This document shows, piece after piece, positions 16,337 to 24,014 of a stretch of 43,673 nt of DNA. Made by a program: the position numbers and the translations under genes. Position 1 is the first letter of the stretch; every line of letters begins with the position of its first letter. The notes under the pieces were generated by a model that was not told the DNA's origin, did not search any database, and was given only the letters and a program-made list of their open reading frames with translations. Origin of the DNA: Sulfoacidibacillus thermotolerans (GTDB lineage Bacteria; Bacillota; Bacilli; Alicyclobacillales; SLC66); contig NZ_MPDK01000022.1 in the NCBI RefSeq assembly GCF_003144315.1, forward strand, positions 1 to 43,673, read 5' to 3'.

Positions 16337-17142
16337 AGGGAGATGAAAAAGCTTTTTGTGATCTTCTGATGCCCTTTGTGTTGGGTGAGCTAAGTGACCA
16401 TGACTTCCAAGCGTTCTTGCGTCATGTACAAACTTGCGCACATTGTAGAGAGGAGTTAGATGCGATTTGGCCTGTTCATTTGGAACTCATGACAATGGAG
16501 GAGACTCGGGTGGCTAATGATCTGCAGGGGGATTTAAAGCGTAGAACGTTAGAAAAAGCATTTTCTACACGTGCTCCAAGAGTTGGAGATGACGCTTCTC
16601 GTGTGTCGTCAGTTCATGCTTCTCAGCCACAACCCATGTCTAAAGAGCACGCCACGAGCCGATTTTCTAGAAGGCGAGGGTGGACTTTGTTACCTTATGC
16701 GCTCAGTGTAGCGATGTTATTTGCAGGCATCTGGATCGGCGCAGGAATCAAAGCGTCTCCAGGGAGTTTCCCATCATCGCAAGACACGACGGTTCCGAGT
16801 ACATGGGTAAGAAATACATCCCTTGTATCGACTGCGTATGCGCCGACCGCTTACGGACAGGTGACGATTGTGAAAAGTGGGCGCATGCAAGAATGGATCG
16901 TTCAAGTGTTTGATCTTACTCCTATCAAAGGCCACGGTTGCTATACCGTATGGTTGTTAGAAGACGGTTCGCGCACTTTAGGTGGTAAGTTTACAGTAAA
17001 TCGTTTGGGAGAAGGGGCAGTGACGATTCGTCTCCCACTTACCGTGACCTATTCCGGAGTAGGAATCACACTGGAGCCACACGTAAATGATCAGACCCCA
17101 CAAGGGCCCAAAGTTTTAGGCGCTTCTTTGCTCAATGTCTAG
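16333..17142 (+). CDS. Anti-sigma factor with zinc-finger and RskA-like domain
   Basis: A 269-aa single-pass membrane protein. The cytoplasmic N-terminus has the zinc anti-sigma motif HVQTCAHC (His-x3-Cys-x2-Cys) at about residues 31-38, which binds the ECF factor. A transmembrane helix lies near 120-140 (LLPYALSVAMLFAGIWIGAG). The extracytoplasmic C-terminal domain (CYTVWLLEDGSRTLGGKFTV to GITLEP) resembles the RskA/anti-sigma-K domain. The ATG at 16333 is chosen because GGAGG is 7 nt upstream and it forms an ATGA overlap with the sigma factor stop. Signal release probably involves proteolysis or redox, but no site can be seen. Confidence 0.88.
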   Translation: MKGDEKAFCDLLMPFVLGELSDHDFQAFLRHVQTCAHCREELDAIWPVHLELMTMEETRVANDLQGDLKRRTLEKAFSTRAPRVGDDASRVSSVHASQPQPMSKEHATSRFSRRRGWTLLPYALSVAMLFAGIWIGAGIKASPGSFPSSQDTTVPSTWVRNTSLVSTAYAPTAYGQVTIVKSGRMQEWIVQVFDLTPIKGHGCYTVWLLEDGSRTLGGKFTVNRLGEGAVTIRLPLTVTYSGVGITLEPHVNDQTPQGPKVLGASLLNV

Positions 17143-17176
17143 TGTGTAAAGTCCTATGGGCCTGTCGCTTTGTTGC

Positions 17177-17485
17177 TCATTTGCGGTGGTCACTTTGTAA
17201 TTTAGTAAAGGAAAATTGTAGATCATCATGGGTTGTATCGTAATGTACATCTAAATGATAGCCTTCTAAGTACCAGATATCACTCTGTTCAATGAAGAAG
17301 GGGACTCCTTGCTCCGTCCACGTAAGTGCAGGGTCTACAGGTTTTGCCACAGTAAGAGCTAAACGAAAACCGGGATGGATGGTTGAGTCGCCATAGCGAA
17401 CAAAAAAACGAATGGCTTCGTCTGGAGAACGATGCAATTCGCGAGTGACCCATTCAACAGCATCCTGCGACAAAGTGATTTTCAT
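17177..17485 (-). CDS. HesB/YneR-family protein
   Basis: A 102-aa protein of the HesB-like family found in Bacillota (YneR type). It shows the family start MKITLSQDAVEWVTREL and FFVRYGDSTIHPGFRLAL, and an aromatic FFIEQSDIWYLEGY. The three conserved Cys that bind iron-sulfur clusters in IscA/HesB are missing, so it is unlikely to be an A-type Fe-S carrier; its function is unknown. GAGGG lies 9 nt upstream of the ATG. It is convergent with the anti-sigma gene with a 34-nt gap and is monocistronic. Confidence 0.8.
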   Translation of the reverse strand: MKITLSQDAVEWVTRELHRSPDEAIRFFVRYGDSTIHPGFRLALTVAKPVDPALTWTEQGVPFFIEQSDIWYLEGYHLDVHYDTTHDDLQFSFTKLQSDHRK

Positions 17486-17657
17486 GATGTGTTGCCCTCT
17501 TTCATCTCATCTGTGATCTTTCTAACACTTCCTAGTGTACATCTTTCCTAGCCTATGTGCATGGGAATGTCTACAAAATTCCCGCTTCGCATACTTAATT
17601 GAATTTGCAACAGTTGTGCATTTTCGTGGTATGCTGAGGAAAAAGGGGGATTTGGCG

Positions 17658-18029
17658 ATGGCACAAGTGACTTCTTTACAATTTCATGAACAAGTTCTAC
17701 GAAATCTCCTGCAAATTGGCGATGATCGGATGATTCAGTTATCGTTTGACAAAGGGAAAGGGATTGAAAACCATCGCACAAATCACCATGCAGTTTTGAT
17801 CGTGCTTGCTGGGAAGTTGCAGTTTTTTCTCGATCAGCAAAACTTTGAAATCAGCGCTTTTGAAATGATTGAAATCGAGCCATTGAGACTGCATTCGTTT
17901 GTTGCGATTGAGCCAACTGTTGTACTTTTGTGTTTATTTACAGGTTCTGCAAGTGATGACGCAGTTGCCAAAATGAAAGATCGCCAGACAGCGACACGCG
18001 CAGCTGACGATCTCATATTCAACTCGTAG
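17658..18029 (+). CDS. Small cupin-domain protein
   Basis: A 123-aa protein made almost entirely of a cupin barrel. Two His lie in HRTNHHAVLIVLAGKLQFFL (about residues 38-57) and the second motif covers EMIEIEPLRLHSFVAIEPTV. The ligand set is incomplete compared with the classic Gx5HxHx3-4Ex6G motif, so metal binding is uncertain. The ATG at 17658 is taken because AAAGGGGG is 8 nt upstream; a longer in-frame start at 17535 has no ribosome site. Its last 11 nt overlap the convergent CRP-like gene. Possible role: binding a small metabolite or acting as a sensor. Confidence 0.65.
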   Translation: MAQVTSLQFHEQVLRNLLQIGDDRMIQLSFDKGKGIENHRTNHHAVLIVLAGKLQFFLDQQNFEISAFEMIEIEPLRLHSFVAIEPTVVLLCLFTGSASDDAVAKMKDRQTATRAADDLIFNS

Positions 18030-18543
18030 ATCGTGAATTTGCGACGATGCGTTCGATTGAATCGTAAAAAGGGAGTTCTGGTCGACGAGCCCCACCGCGA
18101 TGAGGAAATTTTGCTCGCATCGTTTTGTTTGCATCCTTTAAAAGAGAGACATTTTTGATGTACCAAGCCTCAAATTTTTTACGGGGAGTTGAGAGAATCG
18201 TACAAGGTGTGATCGTTTCGGCGGTTCCAGGGTAAACAGAGAGATCAAATGCACCCGTCTGCGGGAAGATTTGACCACTCCGAACGATTTGGTGAATGGT
18301 TTCGCGTCCATCGGAGGATACATGAAAAACTCTTACGGTTCCGGTATGAAGAAAATAAACCGTGTCTCGTGTTTGGCCCTCGATAAAAATATATTGCTTG
18401 CGGTCGTAATCGATTTCCCTTGTAAAAACACCTAATTCTTGCAGTACTTGATCGTCCAGTTCACGAAATAGATGTATATTGCGCAAATTTTCTTCCATGC
18501 GAAACATTTCTGGGGTACAGGTTAATGTTTCAGACGGTCTCAT
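18019..18543 (-). CDS. CRP-like cyclic-nucleotide-binding protein lacking the HTH domain
   Basis: A 174-aa protein with a CRP/FNR-type effector domain (about residues 15-125): LFRELDDQVLQELGVFTREIDYDRKQYIFIEG, DTVYFLHTGTVRVFHVSSDGRE and a GQIFPQTGAFD loop. After the dimerisation-like helix (KKFEAWYIKNVSLLKDANKTM) the chain ends without the C-terminal winged helix-turn-helix of CRP/FNR regulators, which are about 220 aa. No helix-turn-helix remnant was found in the following 200 bp in any minus frame. The ATG at 18543 is used because AAAGGG is 9 nt upstream, better than the TTG at 18552. It may be a stand-alone sensor, or a truncated regulator. Confidence 0.7.
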   Translation of the reverse strand: MRPSETLTCTPEMFRMEENLRNIHLFRELDDQVLQELGVFTREIDYDRKQYIFIEGQTRDTVYFLHTGTVRVFHVSSDGRETIHQIVRSGQIFPQTGAFDLSVYPGTAETITPCTILSTPRKKFEAWYIKNVSLLKDANKTMRAKFPHRGGARRPELPFYDSIERIVANSRSTS

Positions 18544-18677
18544 CAAGCTCAACCCTTTCGTACTGCAAGATCCCTATTTCATTATTAAATCGTATAGAAA
18601 TTATGTATAACAGTGTGGAATGAGTTATTTTTTTTGGTTGCTTTGAACCCTCTCTTATCATCCCCACGGACTACTCC

Positions 18678-18700
18678 ATTTAGACTATACTCATTTAGAC
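18678..18700 (+). repeat. Direct repeat upstream of the S9 peptidase gene
   Basis: ATTTAGAC occurs at 18678-18685 and again at 18693-18700, a 15-bp period. Such spacing is neither one nor two helical turns, so a regulator site is possible but weakly supported. Confidence 0.3.
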
Positions 18701-18734
18701 ACGGTTGATTGTCCTTTTGTGTTCGACTTGCCGT

Positions 18735-18754
18735 ATACTGTAATGAAACAGTAT
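18735..18754 (+). promoter_or_regulatory. Operator-like inverted repeat upstream of the S9 peptidase gene
   Basis: ATACTGT (18735-18741) and ACAGTAT (18748-18754) form a perfect 7-bp inverted repeat 23 bp before the start codon, overlapping TATACT, a possible -10 box. It could bind a repressor or form a short hairpin. No -35 box was convincingly placed. Confidence 0.4.
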
Positions 18755-18776
18755 GTAATTATGGGAGGGAAAAGAT

Positions 18777-20702
18777 TTGCCGGAAGTGAAGCAACGCATT
18801 TTTGGGTCGTGGGAATCACCGATTACCTCAGATCTCATTGTTTCTGGAGCGAGTGAATTACAAGAAATCACGCTGGATGAAAATCATGTGTATTGGTTAG
18901 AGGGGCGTCCGACTGAAGGGGGCCGAAACGTCCTTGTGAAGCGTACAGAGACGGGAGAAGTGATTGATCTGACACCGCAGCCGTTTAATGTTCGAACCCG
19001 CGTGCATGAGTACGGGGGTGGTGCATATACGGTGAAAAATGGGGTTGTTTATTTTTCGAATTTTTCTGATGGACGTGTTTATCGCTTGACAGAGCAAGGA
19101 ATTGAACCTATCACTCCAGATGGGGCATACCGCTATGCAGACTTTACAGTTGACACGGTTCATCAACAGCTGATTTGTGTGCGAGAGGACCATACGGGTT
19201 CAGGAGAGGCGGTTAATGCGCTCGTTGCAATTGCACTGGATGGATCTAACACGGTACGCGTTTTAGTGGAAGGAAGTGATTTCTATTCGTCTGCACGGAT
19301 TAGCCCTGACGGTTTGAAAATGGCTTGGTTGGCGTGGAATCATCCGAATATGCCATGGGATGGTACAGAGCTATTTGAAGCAGAATTTAATTTAGACGGT
19401 ACTCTTTCGCAAGCGATTCGTGTGGCGGGTGGTAAGGAGGAGTCTGTTTTTCAACCAGAATGGTCTCCTTTAGGTGATCTGTACTATGTGTCAGATCGTA
19501 CGAATTGGTGGAATCTTTATCGCTATGCACAGGGGCGCACTGAGATCGTTGTTCAAAAAGCAGTTGAGTTTGGAATGCCGCAGTGGGTATTTGGTATGTC
19601 GACCTATGGGTTTCTTGATGAGTTTACAATCTTTTGTACATACAATGATCATGGACAGTGGTCGCTCGCTATGATTCATTTGTCAACTGGGGAGTTGCAG
19701 ACGCTCGATTCTCATTTTACTGCGGTCAGATATGTGCGGGCGGCACAGGGGAGCGCGTGTTTTATTGGTGGATCCCCTACGATGCCGACGGCAATTGTAC
19801 GCTACGTGCGATCTCACAATGAATTTACACTGCTGCGGGAATCGACGCAATTGATGATTGACCCGGAATTCCTTTCAATTCCCGAAGTTGTGGAGTTTCC
19901 TACGTCCTTTGATCGTACGGCTTATGGCTTCTTTTATGCACCGGCGAGTGCTGAATTTGATGGGCCGCCAACAGATCGTCCTCCACTTATCGTGATGTGT
20001 CATGGCGGTCCGACGTCAGCTGCTTCGACCACCTTTCATTTACATATTCAATATTGGACGAGTCGAGGCTTCGCTGTGCTGGACGTGAACTATGGAGGGA
20101 GTACAGGGTATGGACGCGAGTATCGTCAGCGATTGAATGGCAATTGGGGTATTGTGGACGTAGATGATTGTACAAATGGCGCTTTGTATTTGGTCCAACG
20201 AGGTGATGTACGCAGTGACCAATTGGCCATTCGCGGTGGAAGTGCTGGTGGGTACACTACGTTATCTGCTTTGACGTTTCGCGATGTATTCTCTGCAGGA
20301 GCTAGTTACTATGGAGTTAGTGACATTGAATTGCTGGCAAAAGAGACCCATAAATTTGAATCGAGGTATATGGACAGCATGGTTGGGCCCTATCCCGAAT
20401 TGCGCGACGTTTATGTGGCTCGGTCTCCACTATATGCGCTTGACCAACTTCATGCTCCTGTCATCTTTTTTCAAGGATTAGACGATAAAATTGTACTTCC
20501 CAATCAGGCTGAACTTATGGTGGAGGGACTGCGTAAAAAGGGTGTGCCCGTAGCGTATGTTGCGTTTGAAGGAGAAGGGCATGGTTTTCGCAAAGCAGAT
20601 CACATCAAGAAAACGTTAGATGCAGAGCTGTACTTTTACTCCAAAGTGTTTGGTTTCTCAGTTCCTTTTGATGCTGAGCCTGTGGAGATTGAAAATTTAT
20701 AA
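18777..20702 (+). CDS. S9-family prolyl-oligopeptidase-like serine peptidase
   Basis: A 641-aa cytoplasmic peptidase. The N-terminal two-thirds form a beta-propeller (repeated motifs such as ARISPDGLKMAWLAW), and the C-terminal third an alpha/beta-hydrolase. The catalytic triad is Ser489 in GGSAGGY, Asp569 in GLDDKIV and His602 in GEGHGF. Family members cleave acylaminoacyl- or dipeptidyl-peptides. No signal peptide is present. The TTG start is well supported by GGGAGGG 7 nt upstream; no other good start is close. A thioredoxin-like gene starts 31 nt after its stop, so co-transcription is possible, though a functional link is not obvious. Confidence 0.92.
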   Translation: MPEVKQRIFGSWESPITSDLIVSGASELQEITLDENHVYWLEGRPTEGGRNVLVKRTETGEVIDLTPQPFNVRTRVHEYGGGAYTVKNGVVYFSNFSDGRVYRLTEQGIEPITPDGAYRYADFTVDTVHQQLICVREDHTGSGEAVNALVAIALDGSNTVRVLVEGSDFYSSARISPDGLKMAWLAWNHPNMPWDGTELFEAEFNLDGTLSQAIRVAGGKEESVFQPEWSPLGDLYYVSDRTNWWNLYRYAQGRTEIVVQKAVEFGMPQWVFGMSTYGFLDEFTIFCTYNDHGQWSLAMIHLSTGELQTLDSHFTAVRYVRAAQGSACFIGGSPTMPTAIVRYVRSHNEFTLLRESTQLMIDPEFLSIPEVVEFPTSFDRTAYGFFYAPASAEFDGPPTDRPPLIVMCHGGPTSAASTTFHLHIQYWTSRGFAVLDVNYGGSTGYGREYRQRLNGNWGIVDVDDCTNGALYLVQRGDVRSDQLAIRGGSAGGYTTLSALTFRDVFSAGASYYGVSDIELLAKETHKFESRYMDSMVGPYPELRDVYVARSPLYALDQLHAPVIFFQGLDDKIVLPNQAELMVEGLRKKGVPVAYVAFEGEGHGFRKADHIKKTLDAELYFYSKVFGFSVPFDAEPVEIENL

Positions 20703-20733
20703 GAGATTCGTAAAGCAAGAGGTGAGCAAACAG

Positions 20734-21258
20734 ATGAGCAAACGCAAAACTGTGATTGCTGTTCTTGTTGTGGGTGCAGCTCTCGCATTGGTTGGATTTA
20801 TGGCGGCAAAGCCAAAGCTTCAGAGTTTACCGCAACAAGGTTACTTAGCGCCAGATTTTACGTTGACGGATATGCAAGGAAAGACGGTGACACTGTCACA
20901 ACTGAAAGGGCATCCAGTCTATATTAATTTCTTTGCTTCTTGGTGCCCGCCTTGTAAGTTGGAGACACCTGATCTTGAAACCATGTATAAAAAATACGGG
21001 AACCGCATCGATTTTCTAGCGGTCAATATGACACCAAGCGATAGCCTTGCAGGCGTTAAGAGCTATATCCAAACTTTTGGTGTAACATACCCAGTATTTT
21101 TGGATTCGTCAGGAACTGTTGAGTCTACCTACAATGTAATGGATATTCCGACTAGTTTCTTTATTAACCCACAAGGAGTGATTATTGCCCGCATTACGGG
21201 GATGATGACGCCGTCTTTTATGCAGTCAGAGTTTTCCAAGTTGTCTACTCTGCACTAA
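20734..21258 (+). CDS. Membrane-anchored thiol-disulfide oxidoreductase (ResA/TlpA-like)
   Basis: A 174-aa extracytoplasmic thioredoxin-fold protein. An N-terminal transmembrane anchor (about residues 7-23, TVIAVLVVGAALALVGFM) precedes the redox domain. The active site is WCPPC in FFASWCPPCKLETPDL, with the cis-Pro loop at MDIPTSFFINP. ResA-type proteins reduce the haem-binding cysteines of apocytochrome c or other exported proteins. The ATG at 20734 was chosen because AGAGGTGAG lies about 8-11 nt upstream and the anchor then begins properly; longer frames overlap the peptidase gene. The adjacent ccdA supplies electrons across the membrane, which supports the role. Confidence 0.9.
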   Translation: MSKRKTVIAVLVVGAALALVGFMAAKPKLQSLPQQGYLAPDFTLTDMQGKTVTLSQLKGHPVYINFFASWCPPCKLETPDLETMYKKYGNRIDFLAVNMTPSDSLAGVKSYIQTFGVTYPVFLDSSGTVESTYNVMDIPTSFFINPQGVIIARITGMMTPSFMQSEFSKLSTLH

Positions 21259-21323
21259 GTAGGTAATCGCGTATGCTGTGTATCTTTTGTACGCGGCATA
21301 CGCCTTTAGGAGGATATAAAGAG

Positions 21324-22040
21324 ATGAGTTCAACGCCGACAATTTGGATTGCGTTTCTCGCGGGGCTAGCTTCTTTTGTTTCGCCGTGTACATTGCCATT
21401 ATATCCGTCGTATATATCGTATATTTCTGGAGTTTCCTACGATCGTAGGCAATCGCAATTGGTGACTTCTGCGGTGCGTAGAAAGGCGCTAGCACATGCT
21501 GTCTTTTTTGTGCTCGGTTTTTCTGTCATTTTTATCGCGCTTGGCGCATCAGCAAATTTAATAGGTTTTTTGTTTGCACAATACCGCTCTTTGTTAAGTG
21601 AGATTGGCGGGGTTATTGTAATCTTCATGGGGCTCATTTTACTTAAGGTTGTCAAATTTGACATGTTGATGCGCGAGGCGAAATGGCATGCGAAAGTTAA
21701 ACCAGCGGGCTATCTCGGTGCTTTTGTGATCGGGGTTAGTTTTTCAGCTGGTTGGACTCCATGCATAGGCCCCATCCTTGCTTCTGTTATTGCAATTGCT
21801 GCGACGAGTCAAGTCAATGGAGCGATGTTGATGACTGCTTATGCACTTGGATTTGCCATTCCCTTTCTTATCCTTGCTTATACGCTTGGTTCCGTTCGGT
21901 TTTTGCAGCGTTACAGTGAGCCGATCAGTCGGATTGGCGGGGCAGTACTGGTGCTGATGGGCGTATTGTTACTGACACATCGGCTCGAGGTACTCACCTC
22001 TTGGATGACAAGAATGTTTGGGGCAGGTGCAACGTTTTAG
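21324..22040 (+). CDS. ccdA: Cytochrome c biogenesis / thiol-reductant transporter CcdA
   Basis: A 238-aa integral membrane protein with six predicted hydrophobic segments. The two redox Cys that carry electrons from cytoplasmic thioredoxin are visible in FVSPCTLPLYP (first segment) and GWTPCIGPILA (fourth segment), the CcdA/DsbD-core signature. The ATG at 21324 follows AGGAGGA by 9 nt. It is 65 nt downstream of the ResA/TlpA-like gene and is likely co-transcribed with it. It ends 23 nt from the convergent zinc-type CDF transporter. It is needed for cytochrome c maturation in Gram-positive bacteria; other extracytoplasmic thiol targets are possible. Confidence 0.95.
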   Translation: MSSTPTIWIAFLAGLASFVSPCTLPLYPSYISYISGVSYDRRQSQLVTSAVRRKALAHAVFFVLGFSVIFIALGASANLIGFLFAQYRSLLSEIGGVIVIFMGLILLKVVKFDMLMREAKWHAKVKPAGYLGAFVIGVSFSAGWTPCIGPILASVIAIAATSQVNGAMLMTAYALGFAIPFLILAYTLGSVRFLQRYSEPISRIGGAVLVLMGVLLLTHRLEVLTSWMTRMFGAGATF

Positions 22041-22063
22041 GTCGGGACTGGTTCTCTTTGATT

Positions 22064-23026
22064 TTACTGGCAATGCCCATGGCCTTGGTGTGAGGCGTCG
22101 TCTGCACATAATACGGAATCTGGGTGAGGATGACCAGCGTCCTCCATTTGAATCGTACTGTGTCCGATTCCTAAATGAATCAGTTCATGTTCAATATTGC
22201 GCAAGATTGCCTGACTATCGCGGATCGAGAGTGTACCATCGAGTACAACATGGCAAGATAACGCATTTTTCCCACTCGTGATAGACCAGATATGGAGATC
22301 GTGCACATCGTAGACACCCTGGATTTGGCGGATCGCTGTCGCCACAGTAGATAGCGAGATGCCCTTGGGCGCACCTTCCATTAAAATATTGATTGCTTGC
22401 TTTACGATGTGCCAAGCCCCCAATGCGATCAACAGTGAGATAAGGACGCTCAAGATGGGATCTACGAGATACCATTTGGTATAAAGGATGAGTACTGCGC
22501 CAAGGATAACTCCTGCGGAAGCTGCGGCATCACCTAACATATGCAAAACGGCGCTGCGTACATTTAAGTTCTCTTCGCCGCGCAGTCCCAGCCCGAGATA
22601 TAGGTTGATCGAAAGTCCGATACCTGCACTTACAATCATCCAAAGTGAATGAACAGGCTCAGGTTGTAAGAGGCGATGATAGGCTTCTATAATGATCACA
22701 ATGGCAATGAAAATGAGCGCAATCCCATTGATTAAAGCTGCCAGAATGCCTGTTCGATGGTAGCCATACGTCAGATTTTCTGTAGGAGGCTTATTTGATT
22801 GATTGATTGCATACCAAGAAAGGCCAATCGCAGCCAGATCGGTTAAAACATGTCCAGCATCAGAGAGCAGTGCGAGGCTATGTGAGATGAGTCCTCCAGA
22901 AAATTCAACAACTAAAATCACTAACGTGAAAATAAAAGCCTGCTTCATCTTTCCTACGGGTGCATGTGTGTGAAAGACTCCGCTGTGGTCGTGCCCGTCC
23001 ATCGCGTGTACATGTTCAACGGTCAT
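22064..23026 (-). CDS. Cation diffusion facilitator (CzcD/ZitB-like metal exporter)
   Basis: A 320-aa CDF-family transporter exporting divalent metals (Zn, Co or Cd) in exchange for protons. Six membrane segments lie between residues about 25-210. Metal-site residues are visible in HSLALLSDAGHVLTDLAA (segment 2) and HMLGDAAASAGV (segment 5), the two HxxxD pairs of zinc-type members. The N-terminus is His-rich (HVHAMDGHDHSG), as is the C-terminus (HQGHGHCQ). A cytoplasmic C-domain follows. The ATG at 23026 is chosen because GGAGG is 8 nt upstream; the longer frame to 23068 lacks a site. It is directly downstream of the MBL hydrolase gene. Confidence 0.93.
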   Translation of the reverse strand: MTVEHVHAMDGHDHSGVFHTHAPVGKMKQAFIFTLVILVVEFSGGLISHSLALLSDAGHVLTDLAAIGLSWYAINQSNKPPTENLTYGYHRTGILAALINGIALIFIAIVIIIEAYHRLLQPEPVHSLWMIVSAGIGLSINLYLGLGLRGEENLNVRSAVLHMLGDAAASAGVILGAVLILYTKWYLVDPILSVLISLLIALGAWHIVKQAINILMEGAPKGISLSTVATAIRQIQGVYDVHDLHIWSITSGKNALSCHVVLDGTLSIRDSQAILRNIEHELIHLGIGHSTIQMEDAGHPHPDSVLCADDASHQGHGHCQ

Positions 23027-23073
23027 TTTTCTAACCTCCACTTCCTTGCGGTGATCTGCATTTGACACTCAGT

Positions 23074-23703
23074 CTATTGTAATATATCCCACAAACTTCC
23101 TCTTTGCACCGGCTTGCCATGTGCGGGGCAAATCCATTGAAAAGGTCGTTTTCCGATTTCTTTAAGCGATTTTTGTAAAGCTAAGCGATCCCAGGTGAGA
23201 AACGCTGGTGCAGGTCGCAATTTTCCATTGCGTGTGGTCACTAAATCCCCAGCAAGCAAAATATCCCCATACCGTATGCTAACATGTCCAGGAGTGTGGC
23301 CGGGGGTTGGAATAATTTCCAATCCAGCAATCTGATTCCATGCCTCATACGTTTGATCAATCACTGGCTGTTCAACTTTCATCAGCGCCCGAATTACACG
23401 TCGGATTCCACGATCTTTCTGTAGATTATAAATCACCGGCAATTCTTCGCGTGGCGCCCAAAGTGTGGCGCCAGATTGTTCTTGTAATTGCTTTGCATTT
23501 CCAATGTGATCGACATCACTATGTGTGAGTAAGATATGAGCGAGGTCTGTAGGCTGTAATCCAATACGTGCTAACCCTTGTATGACATTTGCGATTCTTC
23601 CTGGCATAAACGTGTCGATCAGCACAGGTTCTTGTCCTGTAATCAAATAACAATAACTTCCTTTTGTCTCTTCCAGTAAGTGAACATTCGGCGCTATTTC
23701 CAT
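23074..23703 (-). CDS. MBL-fold metallohydrolase
   Basis: A 209-aa single-domain metallo-beta-lactamase-fold hydrolase. The zinc motif is THSDVDHIGN near residue 60 (a common variant where the second His is Asp), followed by TPGHTPGH near 133, a metal-bridging Asp in LLAGDLV and a late CPAHGKP. It resembles glyoxalase II-like enzymes but the substrate is not clear. AGGAG lies 7 nt upstream of the ATG. Its stop is 47 nt before the start of the CDF exporter on the same strand, so they may form one unit. Confidence 0.8.
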   Translation of the reverse strand: MEIAPNVHLLEETKGSYCYLITGQEPVLIDTFMPGRIANVIQGLARIGLQPTDLAHILLTHSDVDHIGNAKQLQEQSGATLWAPREELPVIYNLQKDRGIRRVIRALMKVEQPVIDQTYEAWNQIAGLEIIPTPGHTPGHVSIRYGDILLAGDLVTTRNGKLRPAPAFLTWDRLALQKSLKEIGKRPFQWICPAHGKPVQRGSLWDILQ

Positions 23704-23800
23704 CGTCTCACTCCTAGGGTTTCTAGTAGATCGCGCAATTCATTCTAGTTTAACATAGTGAATACAAAGTGATTGAGAGAATTCAAGTGAGTATGTTACC

Positions 23801-23992
23801 ATGAACAGTAGAAAGGTTAATATTTCCTTTCTGTCGATGGTAAGTTTTATTTCTTTATAGTATGGCGAAACAGAGCGATTTCCTATTGCTGTAGTAAAGC
23901 AAAGACTCGTAGCGGCGCCAGAACGTGCAAGAGAGATGTCCCAGATGGGCATGATTGATTTGTGGCTAGCTTTTCGTAATCTAGAGTGGTGA
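23801..23992 (+). pseudogene. Small reading frame interrupted by an in-frame TAG (possible relic)
   Basis: From ATG 23801 a frame runs to TGA 23990 with one TAG at 23858. After the TAG it reads 43 codons of plausible coding character (including PERAREMSQMGMIDLWLAF). No ribosome site is clear and the family is not recognised. This may be a decayed small gene just upstream of clpB, or chance. The rest of 23704-24014 shows no feature. Confidence 0.25.
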
Positions 23993-24014
23993 AAGGACGG
24001 CGTTTTTAAAAATT

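Noticed and set aside
23740-23952. Minus-strand frame of 70 codons upstream of the MBL gene
   Set aside because: No ribosome site, no recognisable family, and it overlaps the plus-strand frame that looks more like coding sequence.
23704-24014. CIRCE or CtsR operator before clpB
   Set aside because: Neither the TTAGCACTC inverted repeat nor the tandem GGTCAAA-type site was found.
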